A DNA stretch of 11,881 nucleotides. Origin: Flavobacteriaceae bacterium (lineage in GTDB: Bacteria > Bacteroidota > Bacteroidia > Flavobacteriales > Flavobacteriaceae). Both the position numbers and the translations under genes were made by a program. This document shows positions 1-7,795 of this stretch, piece after piece. Location: contig JAESUF010000218.1 of assembly GCA_016763215.1 (NCBI GenBank), positions 1 through 11,881 on the forward strand. Direction: 5' to 3'. The notes beneath the pieces are model-generated. The model saw nothing but the letters and a program-made list of their open reading frames with translations. It was not told the origin of the DNA and did no database searches. Within the stretch, counting starts at the first letter, position 1. Each line of letters begins with the position of its first letter.

Positions 1-1329
1 CATGTTTCTAATCTTCAAGATTACTTTTTTGCAGAACAGAAGAGAAATAAAACAGCTCCTTTTTATGATATAAAGCCAGAGCAGATAGAGATGATTTTAA
101 GGCGTGCCATGAAAAATTCTGATAGATGGAGAGAAATGAAGAGGAAGGGTGTTGCAGAAAAAGACATTGAAGCTTCTTTTAAACGTAAAAGGAAAATGAA
201 AATATTTTCTCATAAAGGAGATATTGATACCATTATGACTCCAGCAGATTCTATTAGATATTATAAATACTTTTTACACTCTGGCCTACTTTCTATGGAG
301 CCACAGACGGGGCATATAAAAGCTTGGGTTGGAGGAATAAACAATAAACACTTTAAATACGATCACGTAAAACAAGGAAAAAGACAAGTAGGATCTACAT
401 TTAAACCATTTGTATATGCTACAGCAATTAATCAATTAAAAATGTCTCCTTGTGAAGAACTGCCTATTTCTTTATATACGATTCCAAAAGGTAGATTTGG
501 AATTCCAAAAGCTTGGACACCTACAAATTCTGGATCAAATCCATTTTTACGTTATAAAGGAACCATGACCTTAAAAAAGGGATTGGCAAATTCAGTAAAC
601 ACAATGTCTGCGAGATTAATTGACATGGTTGGTCCCCAAAACGTAATTAAATTGGCAAAAGCAGCTGGAATTACTAATAAAATCCCACCAGGACCAGCAA
701 TTGCATTAGGTGCTGTAGAATTAACATTATATGAAATGGTTTCTGCGTATGGAATGTTTGCAAATAAAGGATTGCGAGTAGAACCAATGATGATTACTCG
801 AATTGAAGATAAAAATGGAACTGTATTAATGCAATCTACACCAAAAACACAAGAAGTGTTGAGTGAAGAATCTGCGTATGTTGTTTTAAATTTATTAGAA
901 GGTGTTACCACAGGAGGATCGGGAATTCGATTGAGAACAACATCTCCAAGACCTGATTATGTTACAGGATACCCGTATGGGTTTGATAATCCAATTGCAG
1001 GAAAAACTGGAACTACTCAAAACCAGACTGATGGTTGGTTTATGGGGGTTGTACCAAATTTGGCTACTGGTGTTTGGACAGGTGGAGAAGATAGAGCAAT
1101 TCACTTTGAAGGAATTGGAAAAGGACAAGGCGCGTCAATGTCATTACCTACTTGGGCTATTTATATGCGTAAATGTTATGAAGATTCAACATTGAATATT
1201 AGTAAAGAGGCCTTTGAGAAACCCGAAAAAGAGCTTTCTATAAAAATAGATTGTACAGGTTTAGCGAAAAAGATAAATGAAAAAGATGAAAAGAACCCTG
1301 AAATTAAAAAAGGAGATATAGATTTTTAA
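1..1329 (+). CDS. Class A penicillin-binding protein (PBP1A-like), C-terminal part, cut by left edge
   Basis: The reading frame is open from base 1 to the TAA at 1327-1329 (442 codons present). The fragment carries the whole transpeptidase domain that cross-links peptidoglycan peptides in the periplasm. All three penicillin-binding motifs are visible: STFK with the acylated serine at fragment residue 132 (394-405), SVN at 198-200 (592-600) and KTGT at 335-338 (1003-1014), followed by [11 protein letters not shown], typical of PBP1A. Class A enzymes are usually about 750-800 residues in Bacteroidota, so the N-terminal membrane anchor and the GT51 glycosyltransferase domain should lie left of the window. 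The ATG at 91 is internal to the gene, because upstream codons continue the same family-like sequence. The tail is Lys/Glu-rich. The next gene starts 10 bases downstream, which suggests cotranscription. The family call is firm; the exact paralogue (1A rather than 1C) is inferred. Confidence 0.93.
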   Translation, partial: HVSNLQDYFFAEQKRNKTAPFYDIKPEQIEMILRRAMKNSDRWREMKRKGVAEKDIEASFKRKRKMKIFSHKGDIDTIMTPADSIRYYKYFLHSGLLSMEPQTGHIKAWVGGINNKHFKYDHVKQGKRQVGSTFKPFVYATAINQLKMSPCEELPISLYTIPKGRFGIPKAWTPTNSGSNPFLRYKGTMTLKKGLANSVNTMSARLIDMVGPQNVIKLAKAAGITNKIPPGPAIALGAVELTLYEMVSAYGMFANKGLRVEPMMITRIEDKNGTVLMQSTPKTQEVLSEESAYVVLNLLEGVTTGGSGIRLRTTSPRPDYVTGYPYGFDNPIAGKTGTTQNQTDGWFMGVVPNLATGVWTGGEDRAIHFEGIGKGQGASMSLPTWAIYMRKCYEDSTLNISKEAFEKPEKELSIKIDCTGLAKKINEKDEKNPEIKKGDIDF

Positions 1330-1339
1330 TCAACCGATT

Positions 1340-2041
1340 ATGATAAATAAAGTAGTAAAAAATGTAAAAGAAGCATTGCAAGGCGTAGAAAACGGAATGA
1401 CATTTATGTTAGGTGGTTTTGGACTTTGTGGTATTCCAGAGAACTGTATTACTGAATTAGTAAACTTAGAAGTAACCGATTTAACATGTATTTCTAACAA
1501 TGCTGGTGTAGATGATTTTGGACTGGGATTGTTATTACAAAAACGTCAAATAAAAAAAATGATTTCTTCTTATGTAGGAGAAAATGATGAATTTGAAAGA
1601 CAGATGTTGTCTGGAGAGTTGGAGGTTGAGTTAACACCACAAGGAACATTGGCTGAGAAGTGCAGAGCAGCACAAGCAGGATTTCCTGCCTTTTATACTC
1701 CTGCAGGTTACGGTACTGAAGTTGCAGAAGGAAAAGAAACCAGAGAATTTGACGGTAAAATGTATGTCTTAGAACCAGCCTTTAAAGCAGACTTTGCTTT
1801 TGTGAAAGCATGGAAAGGAGATGCTGCAGGTAATTTGGTGTTTAAAGGGACAGCTCGAAATTTTAACCCTTGCATGTGTGGTGCAGCAACCATTACAGTT
1901 GCTGAGGTTGAAGAATTGGTTCCTGTTGGAGACTTAGATCCAGATCATATTCATATCCCTGGAATTTTTGTACAACGAATTTTTCAAGGTGAGAAGTACG
2001 AGAAAAGAATAGAACAAAGAACCGTTCGTTCACGTGAATAG
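1340..2041 (+). CDS. scoA: 3-oxoacid (succinyl-CoA:acetoacetate type) CoA-transferase, subunit A
   Basis: This is a 233-residue protein of the usual subunit A length. The family-1 CoA-transferase signature is at residues 18-33 ([16 protein letters not shown]), the loop that binds the CoA pyrophosphate region. Further conserved stretches are [12 protein letters not shown] and the GxGT..AEGKE region in the middle of the protein. With subunit B it moves CoA between succinate and a 3-oxoacid such as acetoacetate in the cytoplasm, feeding ketone bodies or short-chain acids into acetyl-CoA. The ATG at 1340 is the only start that keeps the N-terminal alignment, and no Shine-Dalgarno sequence precedes it, as is normal in this phylum. 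It lies 10 bases after the penicillin-binding protein gene and 29 bases before subunit B. No promoter is visible between it and the upstream gene. The substrate (succinyl- rather than butyrate- or acetate-CoA) is inferred from similarity. Confidence 0.93.
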   Translation: MINKVVKNVKEALQGVENGMTFMLGGFGLCGIPENCITELVNLEVTDLTCISNNAGVDDFGLGLLLQKRQIKKMISSYVGENDEFERQMLSGELEVELTPQGTLAEKCRAAQAGFPAFYTPAGYGTEVAEGKETREFDGKMYVLEPAFKADFAFVKAWKGDAAGNLVFKGTARNFNPCMCGAATITVAEVEELVPVGDLDPDHIHIPGIFVQRIFQGEKYEKRIEQRTVRSRE

Positions 2042-2070
2042 TTAAATTAAAACATCGATACATTATCAAT

Positions 2071-2724
2071 ATGTTAGATAAAAACGGGATAGCTAAAAGA
2101 ATAGCAAAAGAAGTAAAAGATGGTTATTATGTAAACTTAGGGATTGGAATTCCAACCTTAGTTGCCAACTATGTAAGAGACGATATTGAAGTTGAGTTCC
2201 AAAGCGAGAATGGAGTTTTAGGAATGGGTCCTTTCCCTTTTGAAGGAGAGGAAGATGCAGACATCATTAATGCTGGAAAGCAAACAATTACTGCGATGCC
2301 AGGTGCTAGTTATTTCGATTCTGCAACCAGTTTTTCTATGATTCGTGGAAAACATGTTCATCTTACTATTTTAGGTGCCATGGAGGTTTCTGAGAATGGG
2401 GACATCGCCAATTGGAAAATCCCAGGAAAAATGGTCAAAGGAATGGGAGGTGCAATGGACTTGGTTGCTTCAGCAGATAACATTATTGTTGCCATGATGC
2501 ATACTAACAAACGAGGAGAATCTAAAGTTTTAAAGAGATGCTCGTTACCATTAACAGGAGTGGGGTGTGTTACCAAAGTTGTGACCAACTTAGCGGTTTT
2601 AGAAATTAAGAACAACCAATTTTATTTGTTAGAAAGAGCTCCTGGAGTGAGTGTTGAGGAAGTTCAAAATGCAACGGAAGGAACACTGATTGTTGAAGGA
2701 GAGGTTCCAGAAATGGAGGTGTAA
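2071..2724 (+). CDS. scoB: 3-oxoacid (succinyl-CoA:acetoacetate type) CoA-transferase, subunit B
   Basis: This is a 217-residue protein of normal subunit B length. The family signature FQSENGVLG is present, with the catalytic glutamate at residue 46 (2206-2208). In this family that residue forms the covalent glutamyl-CoA intermediate. The N-terminus has the expected GIGIPTLVANY, and the middle has GAMEVSENGDIANWKIPGK and MGGAMDLV, all typical of ScoB/AtoA proteins. It acts as a heteromer with the subunit encoded immediately upstream, so the two genes form a functional pair. The start at 2071 follows a 29-base AT-rich spacer without a recognisable ribosome-binding site. Downstream, after 51 bases that contain a hairpin repeat, lies the exonuclease gene. 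The enzyme class is secure; physiological substrate preference cannot be read from the sequence. Confidence 0.94.
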   Translation: MLDKNGIAKRIAKEVKDGYYVNLGIGIPTLVANYVRDDIEVEFQSENGVLGMGPFPFEGEEDADIINAGKQTITAMPGASYFDSATSFSMIRGKHVHLTILGAMEVSENGDIANWKIPGKMVKGMGGAMDLVASADNIIVAMMHTNKRGESKVLKRCSLPLTGVGCVTKVVTNLAVLEIKNNQFYLLERAPGVSVEEVQNATEGTLIVEGEVPEMEV

Positions 2725-2737
2725 CATTCTCAAGCAT

Positions 2738-2761
2738 GTTAGATCGAGTGCAGTCGATAAC
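2738..2761. repeat. Hairpin repeat (TCGA-N6-TCGA core), copy 1
   Basis: In the 51-base gap between scoB and xth the bases GTTA-GA-TCGA-GTGCAG-TCGA-TAAC form a hairpin: 4 + 4 base pairs separated by a two-base bulge, with a six-base loop. The core TCGAGTGCAGTCGA (2744-2757) matches, in inverse orientation and at 12 of 14 positions, the copy at 3624-3637 on the other side of xth. Short TCGA..GCAGTCGA elements of this kind recur between genes in many flavobacterial genomes, to my knowledge, so this is probably a dispersed family rather than a gene-specific operator. Confidence 0.6.
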
Positions 2762-2775
2762 TAAAGAAGAACTAA

Positions 2776-3537
2776 ATGAAAATAATATCATACAATGTTA
2801 ACGGAATTAGAGCAGCCATCAAAAAAGGCTTCTTAGATTGGTTACAACAAGCAGGTCCAGATGTGATTTGTATTCAAGAAACCAAAGCACAGCAAGATCA
2901 AGTCAATGCACTAGATTTTGAGTTGGCAGGGTATCCTTATCAATATTGGTTTTCGGCACAGAAAAAAGGATATTCAGGAGTGGCAATTTTTTGTAAAGAA
3001 AAACCCAATCATATCGAATACGGAACTGGTATAGAAACCATGGATTTTGAAGGGAGAAACCTCCGTGTAGATTTTGATGATGTTTCTGTGATGAGCATGT
3101 ATTTGCCTTCAGGGACGAATGATGAACGACTTGGCTTTAAGTTTAAGTATATGGACGAGATTCTTGAGTATGCAACTGAACTCAGAAAAACCATTCCGAA
3201 TTTGGTCATTTGTGGGGACTATAATATTTGTCATGAAGAAATAGACATTCACAATCCAAAAATGAAAGGTGTTTCAGGGTTTTTACCTGTAGAACGTGAA
3301 TGGATTGGAGGCTTTATAGATAGTGGTTTTATAGATAGCTTTAGACACTTAAATAAGGAGAGACAAGAGTTTTCATGGTGGAGTTATAGAGCGAATTCTA
3401 GAGCGAATAATAAAGGTTGGAGATTGGATTATAATATGGTTTCTGAACCTTTAGAAGAACATATATCTAGAGCATACATACTACCTGAGGCAAAACATTC
3501 TGATCATTGTCCGATTGTAGTAGAATTAGATATTTAA
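2776..3537 (+). CDS. xth: Exodeoxyribonuclease III (AP endonuclease, EEP fold)
   Basis: This 253-residue protein belongs to the Xth/ExoA branch of the endonuclease/exonuclease/phosphatase superfamily. It cuts DNA at abasic sites and removes 3' blocking groups during base-excision repair. The active-site set is complete: N7 in YNVNGIR, E35 in IQETK (metal binding), D148 and N150 in GDYN, and the closing pair D243/H244 in SDHCP. Other family stretches are YSGVAIF, EEIDIHNP and FSWWSYRANSRANNKGWRLDY, the last giving the DNA-binding loop and the conserved RxDY. Length is usual for the family. The ATG at 2776 places the catalytic asparagine at residue 7, which fixes the start. It lies 51 bases after scoB. 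No TAnnTTTG element is visible in that gap, so it is either read through from upstream or uses a weak promoter. Confidence 0.96.
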   Translation: MKIISYNVNGIRAAIKKGFLDWLQQAGPDVICIQETKAQQDQVNALDFELAGYPYQYWFSAQKKGYSGVAIFCKEKPNHIEYGTGIETMDFEGRNLRVDFDDVSVMSMYLPSGTNDERLGFKFKYMDEILEYATELRKTIPNLVICGDYNICHEEIDIHNPKMKGVSGFLPVEREWIGGFIDSGFIDSFRHLNKERQEFSWWSYRANSRANNKGWRLDYNMVSEPLEEHISRAYILPEAKHSDHCPIVVELDI

Positions 3538-3569
3538 TTCTTGTCACCTCAGAGTAATTAAGAATTAAA
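3533..3569. repeat. AT-rich inverted repeat over the xth stop codon
   Basis: A perfect 10-bp inverted repeat (TTTAATTCTT at 3533-3542, AAGAATTAAA at 3560-3569) with a 17-base loop includes the xth TAA stop. No T-run follows on either strand, so it is not a canonical intrinsic terminator. It could be a 3'-end stabilising hairpin, but AT-rich stems of this size can also arise by chance. Confidence 0.35.
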
Positions 3570-3619
3570 AAACAGGTTGATTCAAAGATTAAAGCGCAGC
3601 TTGTAAGAGGTTATAATTT

Positions 3620-3639
3620 GGTCTCGACTGCGTTCGACC
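3620..3639. repeat. Hairpin repeat (TCGA-N6-TCGA core), copy 2, inverted
   Basis: GGTCTCGACTGCGTTCGACC lies 18 bases before the transglycosylase start. Its core TCGACTGCGTTCGA (3624-3637) is, on the opposite strand, TCGAACGCAGTCGA, matching the copy at 2744-2757 at 12 of 14 positions. The stem is four base pairs (TCGA/TCGA) around a six-base loop. The two copies point towards each other and enclose xth. The rest of the 120-base xth-mltD gap (3538-3657) holds the AT-rich inverted repeat and no convincing promoter. Confidence 0.6.
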
Positions 3640-3657
3640 ACACAGATAAATCATCAA

Positions 3658-5154
3658 ATGAAAAAAACAATATTTTTATTTTTCTTATTTTCAAGCTTAT
3701 GCCTCGTAGCACAAAGTAATAAGGATACAATTGCGACTGTTCAATTCGACTCAATCAAAAACATTGTTGAAGAAGATTTATTTTCTGATTTAGATATTTC
3801 ATTGATTGACAGCTTAGTTTTAGATACGAAGTACAATTCACCATTATACGAGACCAATGAATATTTTATAAAAGATGCTGAAACTAAAGATGTAGCATCC
3901 GTTGTCTTATCAGAAGATCTTTTAAAAGCAAGATTAAAAATTATTGATGCGAAAACTCCTTTTCATATTGCTTATAATCCAGCATTGGGAAAAGTGATTA
4001 AATCGTATTTAAAATATAGAAAGAAATACTATCCAAGTTTAATTGCAAAAGCGGAGTATTACTTTCCAATGTTTGAAAAATATCTAGACCAATATGACAT
4101 TCCTTTGGAGATGAAGTATTTGGCCATTGTAGAATCTACATTAGATCCAAAAGCAAGATCTAGAGTAGGCGCTACTGGTTTATGGCAGTTTATGTATCAA
4201 ACGGGAAAGCAATACAAATTGAAAGTTAGCTCTTATGTAGACGAGCGGCAAGATCCAATAAAATCGACTATTGCAGCCTGTGAATACTTGAGTGACCTCT
4301 ATAAGATTTTTGGTGATTGGGATTTGGCTTTAGCAGCCTATAATTCTGGGCCAGGGAATGTCTCAAAAGCCATTAGACGTTCTGGTGGATATAAAAATTA
4401 TTGGAATATACGACCTTACTTACCAAGAGAAACTGCTGGATATGTTCCGGCATTTTATGCTACAATGTATCTATTTGAGTATGCAAAAGAACATCAATTA
4501 GCTTCGAATGGACCTAAGATTCATCATTTTGAAACGGATACGATTCATATAAAGAGAACTGTAAGTTTCGATCAGATTTCAGAAACTATAGGTATCGATG
4601 CTGAAATTTTATCTTTTTTGAATCCAGCATTTAAGTTAGATATCATTCCATATATCGAAAAGAGAAATTACACTATTACGATTCCAAGGGTTGCTACAGT
4701 AGGGTTTTTAAAGAATGAAAAAGTATTGTATGCATTGGCAGATGAAGATGATGGGAAAAGAGAAAAGCCACTGCCTAAATACTTTGAAATGGACAAAAGA
4801 ATCCGTTACAAAGTGAGAAATGGAGACTATTTAGGGAAGATTGCTAATCGATTTGGTGTACGAGTTAGAGATGTTAAAAAATGGAATGGACTTCGGAATA
4901 ATAGATTAAGAATAGGGCAGCGTTTAAGTATCTACCCCAAAAGAATTCGGATTCCTAAATCGACCAAAAAAACAACGTCTAAAAAGACAGCTAAAGGGAA
5001 GCCTACGATTTATGTTGTGCAAAAAGGAGACTCACTTTGGACAATAGCGCAAAAGTTTAAAAAAGTTTCTGTGAATCAAATTAAAGAGTGGAACAATATT
5101 TGGAGTGCTAAAAGTATTAAACCTGGAACAAAACTTAAAATTTTTAAAAGCTAA
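3658..5154 (+). CDS. Secreted MltD-type lytic transglycosylase with two LysM domains
   Basis: This 498-residue exported protein is predicted to cleave the glycan strands of peptidoglycan. A signal peptide covers roughly residues 1-19 (MKKTIFLFFLFSSLCLVAQ), with the A-Q cleavage region common in flavobacteria; there is no lipobox, unlike E. coli MltD. An acidic stretch of about 100 residues follows, then the SLT domain at about 140-250. That domain has the catalytic glutamate E159 in AIVESTLDP, GATGLWQF near 171-178 and AAYNSGPGNV at 226-235. Two LysM peptidoglycan-binding modules close the protein, at about 384-427 and 452-496, joined by a Lys/Thr-rich linker. The start at 3658 is set by the signal peptide; there is no ribosome-binding site. 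The next gene begins only 4 bases after the stop, so the two are very likely one transcript ending at the terminator near 6157-6188. Confidence 0.94.
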   Translation: MKKTIFLFFLFSSLCLVAQSNKDTIATVQFDSIKNIVEEDLFSDLDISLIDSLVLDTKYNSPLYETNEYFIKDAETKDVASVVLSEDLLKARLKIIDAKTPFHIAYNPALGKVIKSYLKYRKKYYPSLIAKAEYYFPMFEKYLDQYDIPLEMKYLAIVESTLDPKARSRVGATGLWQFMYQTGKQYKLKVSSYVDERQDPIKSTIAACEYLSDLYKIFGDWDLALAAYNSGPGNVSKAIRRSGGYKNYWNIRPYLPRETAGYVPAFYATMYLFEYAKEHQLASNGPKIHHFETDTIHIKRTVSFDQISETIGIDAEILSFLNPAFKLDIIPYIEKRNYTITIPRVATVGFLKNEKVLYALADEDDGKREKPLPKYFEMDKRIRYKVRNGDYLGKIANRFGVRVRDVKKWNGLRNNRLRIGQRLSIYPKRIRIPKSTKKTTSKKTAKGKPTIYVVQKGDSLWTIAQKFKKVSVNQIKEWNNIWSAKSIKPGTKLKIFKS

Positions 5155-5158
5155 CTAA

Positions 5159-6139
5159 ATGAAAAAAATAATTGGATCATTTTTTATAATTGCATTGCTT
5201 CTTTCTTGTGTTGATAATAAAATTGTCCTACCAAGATCTGTAGGAACATTTAATAAAATATTGGTGGTTACCGAAGGGTCTATTTGGACAGGGGAAGTTG
5301 GTGATGAAATGAGAAAATCATTTGGAGAATTGATGGTCGGTTTGCCCCAACCAGAGAGAACATTATCTGTTGGTCAAGTGCCGCCTCATGGATTCAATGC
5401 CATGATGAGACATAATAGAAATATCCTAGTCACAGAAATCAGTGATAAAGAAAGTCTCTCTAAGGGATATAATAAATATGCATCTCCACAAACAATCGTT
5501 TATCTCTCTGCGAAAGATAAGCAAGGGTTGATAAGAATGTTTAAAAAGCACAATCAAGAAATTATCAAGACATTTAAAGATTCTGACCTTAAATTTATAC
5601 AAAGAATTTTTGAAAATAAAAAAGTAGATGATTCTAAATACAAAACACTTCAGAATTTAAAAATTTCCTTAACCATTCCAAAAGAATTTAAAACAGTAGA
5701 TGATACGGGAGATTTCCTTTGGTTACGACAACACCTTAAAAGTGGAATAGCAAGAGGAGCTGGGAATAATAACATTTTAGTCTATTCATTGCCTTTAAAT
5801 GATGAGACCAAAATTGCTGATGGTATTATTGCTATGAGAGATGCGATTGGAGAAAAATATATTCCAGGTTCTAAAGAAGGAATGTACATGATAACTGAAG
5901 CGGCTTATACTCCATTTACTGTAGCTACAGAAATACTAGGCAACAAAACGTATGAAACCAGAGGGAAATGGGAGGTGAAGAATGATTTTATGGCTGGGCC
6001 ATTTTTAAACTATGCGATTGTCGATAAAAAGAACAATAGATTGCTTGTTATCGAAGGGTTTACATATGCGCCTTCTGTTAATAAAAGAGAATTTATTTTT
6101 GAGTTAGAAGCCATTGCTAAGAGCGTTCAGATTAATTAA
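5159..6139 (+). CDS. DUF4837 family lipoprotein
   Basis: This 326-residue predicted lipoprotein has MKKIIGSFFIIALLLSC, with the lipobox LLSC and the lipidated cysteine at residue 17. The mature part resembles the Bacteroidota-restricted DUF4837 family: an early KILVVTEGSIWTGEVGDEMR stretch, a GxxQ/PQPE segment, an IPKEFKTVDDTGDFLWLRQ stretch in the middle and a GPFLNYAIVDKKNNRLLVIEGF segment near the end. The function of the family is unknown. It should sit in the outer or inner membrane facing the periplasm. The start lies 4 bases after the lytic transglycosylase stop codon, which points to translational coupling and perhaps a shared role in wall turnover; that role is inference only. A strong terminator follows the stop by 17 bases. 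The lipoprotein assignment is secure, the family assignment likely. Confidence 0.85.
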   Translation: MKKIIGSFFIIALLLSCVDNKIVLPRSVGTFNKILVVTEGSIWTGEVGDEMRKSFGELMVGLPQPERTLSVGQVPPHGFNAMMRHNRNILVTEISDKESLSKGYNKYASPQTIVYLSAKDKQGLIRMFKKHNQEIIKTFKDSDLKFIQRIFENKKVDDSKYKTLQNLKISLTIPKEFKTVDDTGDFLWLRQHLKSGIARGAGNNNILVYSLPLNDETKIADGIIAMRDAIGEKYIPGSKEGMYMITEAAYTPFTVATEILGNKTYETRGKWEVKNDFMAGPFLNYAIVDKKNNRLLVIEGFTYAPSVNKREFIFELEAIAKSVQIN

Positions 6140-6156
6140 AATGCTGATAAATTTAT

Positions 6157-6188
6157 AAAAACCCGAAGTTTAAACTTCGGGTTTTTTT
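6157..6188 (+). terminator. Intrinsic terminator of the mltD-DUF4837 unit
   Basis: A perfect 30-base palindrome has arms of 15 bases (6157-6171 and 6172-6186). It has a GC-containing core, CCCGAAG/CTTCGGG, and its 3' arm runs into seven T residues (6182-6188). It starts 17 bases after the DUF4837 stop codon. In RNA the central TTTAAA gives a small loop. The A-run on the 5' side means it could also work on the - strand, where no gene ends here. Confidence 0.93.
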
Positions 6189-6196
6189 GTATTCTA

Positions 6197-6228
6197 TTGT
6201 TAACCAAAGCGTTATTTTGGTATATTTG
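6197..6228 (+). promoter_or_regulatory. Bacteroidota-type sigma-A promoter for the DUF1761 gene
   Basis: A -33 TTG at 6197-6199 and a -7 element TATATTTG at 6221-6228 (consensus TAnnTTTG) are separated by 21 bases, within the 17-23 range described for Flavobacterium and Bacteroides. Transcription would start near 6234, leaving a leader of about 20 bases before the ATG at 6254. Confidence 0.72.
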
Positions 6229-6253
6229 AGTACTAACCAAAACTTTTTTTATC

Positions 6254-6751
6254 ATGGAAATTAATTATTTAACGCTTGCACTAGCGGCACTAGTACCTTT
6301 AGTAATGGGATTCATTTGGTATGGACCTATGTTGTTTCAAAAAGCATGGATGAAGCAAATGGGTTTCACAAAGGAATCAATGAAAGGGGGAAACATGGCT
6401 GTTATTTTTCTTTTATGCTATGTTTTTAGCTTTCTTGCAGCGTTCTTTTTACAGTTTGTTGTAATTCACCAAACAGGGGTGTTTTCATCACTCCTTGAAT
6501 CTGGAGCAACTGAATTGCAAGGTGAAGCAGCTACTTACTTTCAAGATTTTATGACAAAATATGGAGATAATTATAGGACGTTTAAACATGGTGCATTGCA
6601 TGGTGTAATTGCTGGACTATTTTTCATTCTTCCAGTGTTAGCAACTCAAGCAATGTTTGAAAGAAAAACAGTGAAGTATGTCGCAATTAATGCAGGTTAT
6701 TGGATTGTTACTTTTGCCTTAATGGGAGGAATTATATGTCAATGGCTATAA
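6254..6751 (+). CDS. DUF1761 family four-helix membrane protein
   Basis: This 165-residue integral membrane protein of unknown function has four predicted helices at about residues 5-24, 48-71, 112-135 and 140-163. A soluble loop of about 40 residues (72-111) lies between helices 2 and 3. The opening PLVMGFIWYGPMLFQKAWMKQMG is typical of DUF1761 proteins, with the conserved GxxWYGP-F-W pattern at the end of helix 1. The HGALHGVIAGLFFILP stretch of helix 3 and GYWIVTFALMGGII of helix 4 also fit the family. The ATG at 6254 starts directly at the first helix and sits about 20 bases after the predicted transcription start. It appears to be transcribed alone: it has its own promoter, a terminator upstream (6157-6188) and a bidirectional terminator directly after it. 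Confidence 0.83.
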   Translation: MEINYLTLALAALVPLVMGFIWYGPMLFQKAWMKQMGFTKESMKGGNMAVIFLLCYVFSFLAAFFLQFVVIHQTGVFSSLLESGATELQGEAATYFQDFMTKYGDNYRTFKHGALHGVIAGLFFILPVLATQAMFERKTVKYVAINAGYWIVTFALMGGIICQWL

Positions 6752-6762
6752 AAGCTACATCG

Positions 6763-6812
6763 ATTAAAAATAAAAAAGGCTTTACGAATGTAAAGCCTTT
6801 TTTATTTTTAAT
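6763..6812. terminator. Bidirectional terminator shared by the DUF1761 gene and trpS
   Basis: This is a perfect inverted repeat with 23-base arms (6763-6785 and 6790-6812) around a GAAT loop. The stem has a GGCTTTAC/GTAAAGCC core near the loop and long A/T runs outside it, so each strand reads a GC-containing hairpin followed by a T-run. It starts 11 bases after the DUF1761 stop and contains the trpS stop codon (6808-6810 on the - strand). It therefore ends both convergent genes. Confidence 0.95.
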
Positions 6813-7776
6813 ATCCAATTTTAGCTCGAACCCTTTGCAAAACGGTTTTTGCAACTTTTCTTGCTTTTTCTGCTCCAATATCTAGCGCTTTATCAATTTC
6901 ATGTTTGTTTTCCATAAAGTGTTGATAGCGCTCTCTCACGATAGCAAATTTATCGATGATTAATTCATAGAGTTCTTGTTTTGCATGCCCATACCCATAA
7001 TTACCTCCTTCATATTTAACTCTCATTTCAGCAATTTCAGCATCGCTTGCTACTAATTTATACAAAGCAAAAATGTTATCTGTGTCCGGATTTTTTGGTA
7101 CTTCCAGAGGTGTGCTATCTGTTTTTATAGACATGATTTGTTTTCGTAACTTTTTGTCTGGTAAAAAAATATTGACCACATTGTCTCTAGACTTACTCAT
7201 TTTTTCACCATCTGTACCAGGAACCAGTTTCGTATGCTCTTGCACTTTTGCAGAAGGTGGAATCAACGTATCTCCAACAATATTATTAAAACGGTTTGCT
7301 ACATCTCTTGTCATTTCTAAATGTTGCAATTGATCCTTACCAACAGGGACAATTTCAGCATCGTATAATAAAATATCTGCAGCCATTAACATAGGATAGG
7401 TAAATAATCCGGAGTTAACATCAGAAAGGCGATCGGATTTGTCTTTAAAACTATGTGCTAAACTTAGCCTCTGAAAGGGGAAATAGCAACTTAAATACCA
7501 TGTAAGTTCAGCAACTTCAGGAATATCACTTTGTCTGTAGAATACTGTTTTGTCTATATCAAGACCACATGCTAACCATGTAGCTGCTGTGCTGTATGTA
7601 TTTTCTCTTAGTTCATCTCCGTTTTTTATTTGAGTGAGCGAGTGCATATCAGCAATGAATAAGAATGACTCGTTTTTAGGGTTATTAGCCATTTCTATGG
7701 CTGGTAAAATAGCTCCTAAAAGATTTCCTAAATGAGGTGTTCCTGTACTTTGTACACCCGTCAATATTCTAGACAT
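6808..7776 (-). CDS. trpS: Tryptophanyl-tRNA synthetase
   Basis: This 322-residue class Ic aminoacyl-tRNA synthetase charges tRNA-Trp with tryptophan in the cytoplasm. The opening MSRILTGVQSTGTPHLGN holds the HIGH-type ATP-binding motif as PHLGN (14-18), and EKMSKSRDN holds the KMSKS loop (192-196). Other family stretches are FIADMHSLT, the YPMLMAADILLYDAEIVPVGKDQLQHLEM segment of the tryptophan pocket and the C-terminal tRNA-binding helices. Length is normal for bacterial TrpS. The start at 7776 (reading leftward) is fixed by this N-terminus and lies about 12 bases after the predicted transcription start. The gene is convergent with the DUF1761 gene and divergent from the acyltransferase gene, and has its own promoter. 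No T-box or trp leader peptide is visible in the short upstream region. Confidence 0.97.
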   Translation of the reverse strand: MSRILTGVQSTGTPHLGNLLGAILPAIEMANNPKNESFLFIADMHSLTQIKNGDELRENTYSTAATWLACGLDIDKTVFYRQSDIPEVAELTWYLSCYFPFQRLSLAHSFKDKSDRLSDVNSGLFTYPMLMAADILLYDAEIVPVGKDQLQHLEMTRDVANRFNNIVGDTLIPPSAKVQEHTKLVPGTDGEKMSKSRDNVVNIFLPDKKLRKQIMSIKTDSTPLEVPKNPDTDNIFALYKLVASDAEIAEMRVKYEGGNYGYGHAKQELYELIIDKFAIVRERYQHFMENKHEIDKALDIGAEKARKVAKTVLQRVRAKIGY

Positions 7777-7795
7777 CGTTTAAATTTTGTTCTAG

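Noticed and set aside
552..911. 119-codon open frame on the - strand inside the penicillin-binding protein gene
   Set aside because: It lies fully opposite the conserved transpeptidase motifs, has no recognisable protein features and reads as a shadow of the real gene. The same applies to 895-1128 (-), 959-1195 (+), 1708-1893 (-), 2358-2615 (-), 3009-3209 (-), 7073-7333 (+), 9729-9926 (+) and 10602-10808 (-).
2606..2791. 61-codon - strand frame over the scoB-xth junction
   Set aside because: No promoter, no family-like sequence, and most of it is the complement of scoB coding sequence.
3310..3342. Near-perfect tandem 15-base repeat in xth (GFIDS twice)
   Set aside because: The region aligns with the usual FLxSGxxDxFR segment of exonuclease III without an insertion, so the similarity of the two units is probably chance rather than a recent duplication.
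3612..3620. TATAATTTG as a promoter for the lytic transglycosylase gene
   Set aside because: The spacing inside the element is one base too long (TAnnnTTTG), and the nearest suitable TTG upstream is 32 bases away.
6700..6885. 61-codon + strand frame after the DUF1761 gene
   Set aside because: It overlaps the end of DUF1761, runs through the 23-bp-arm terminator and continues opposite the trpS C-terminus, so it cannot be a sensible gene.
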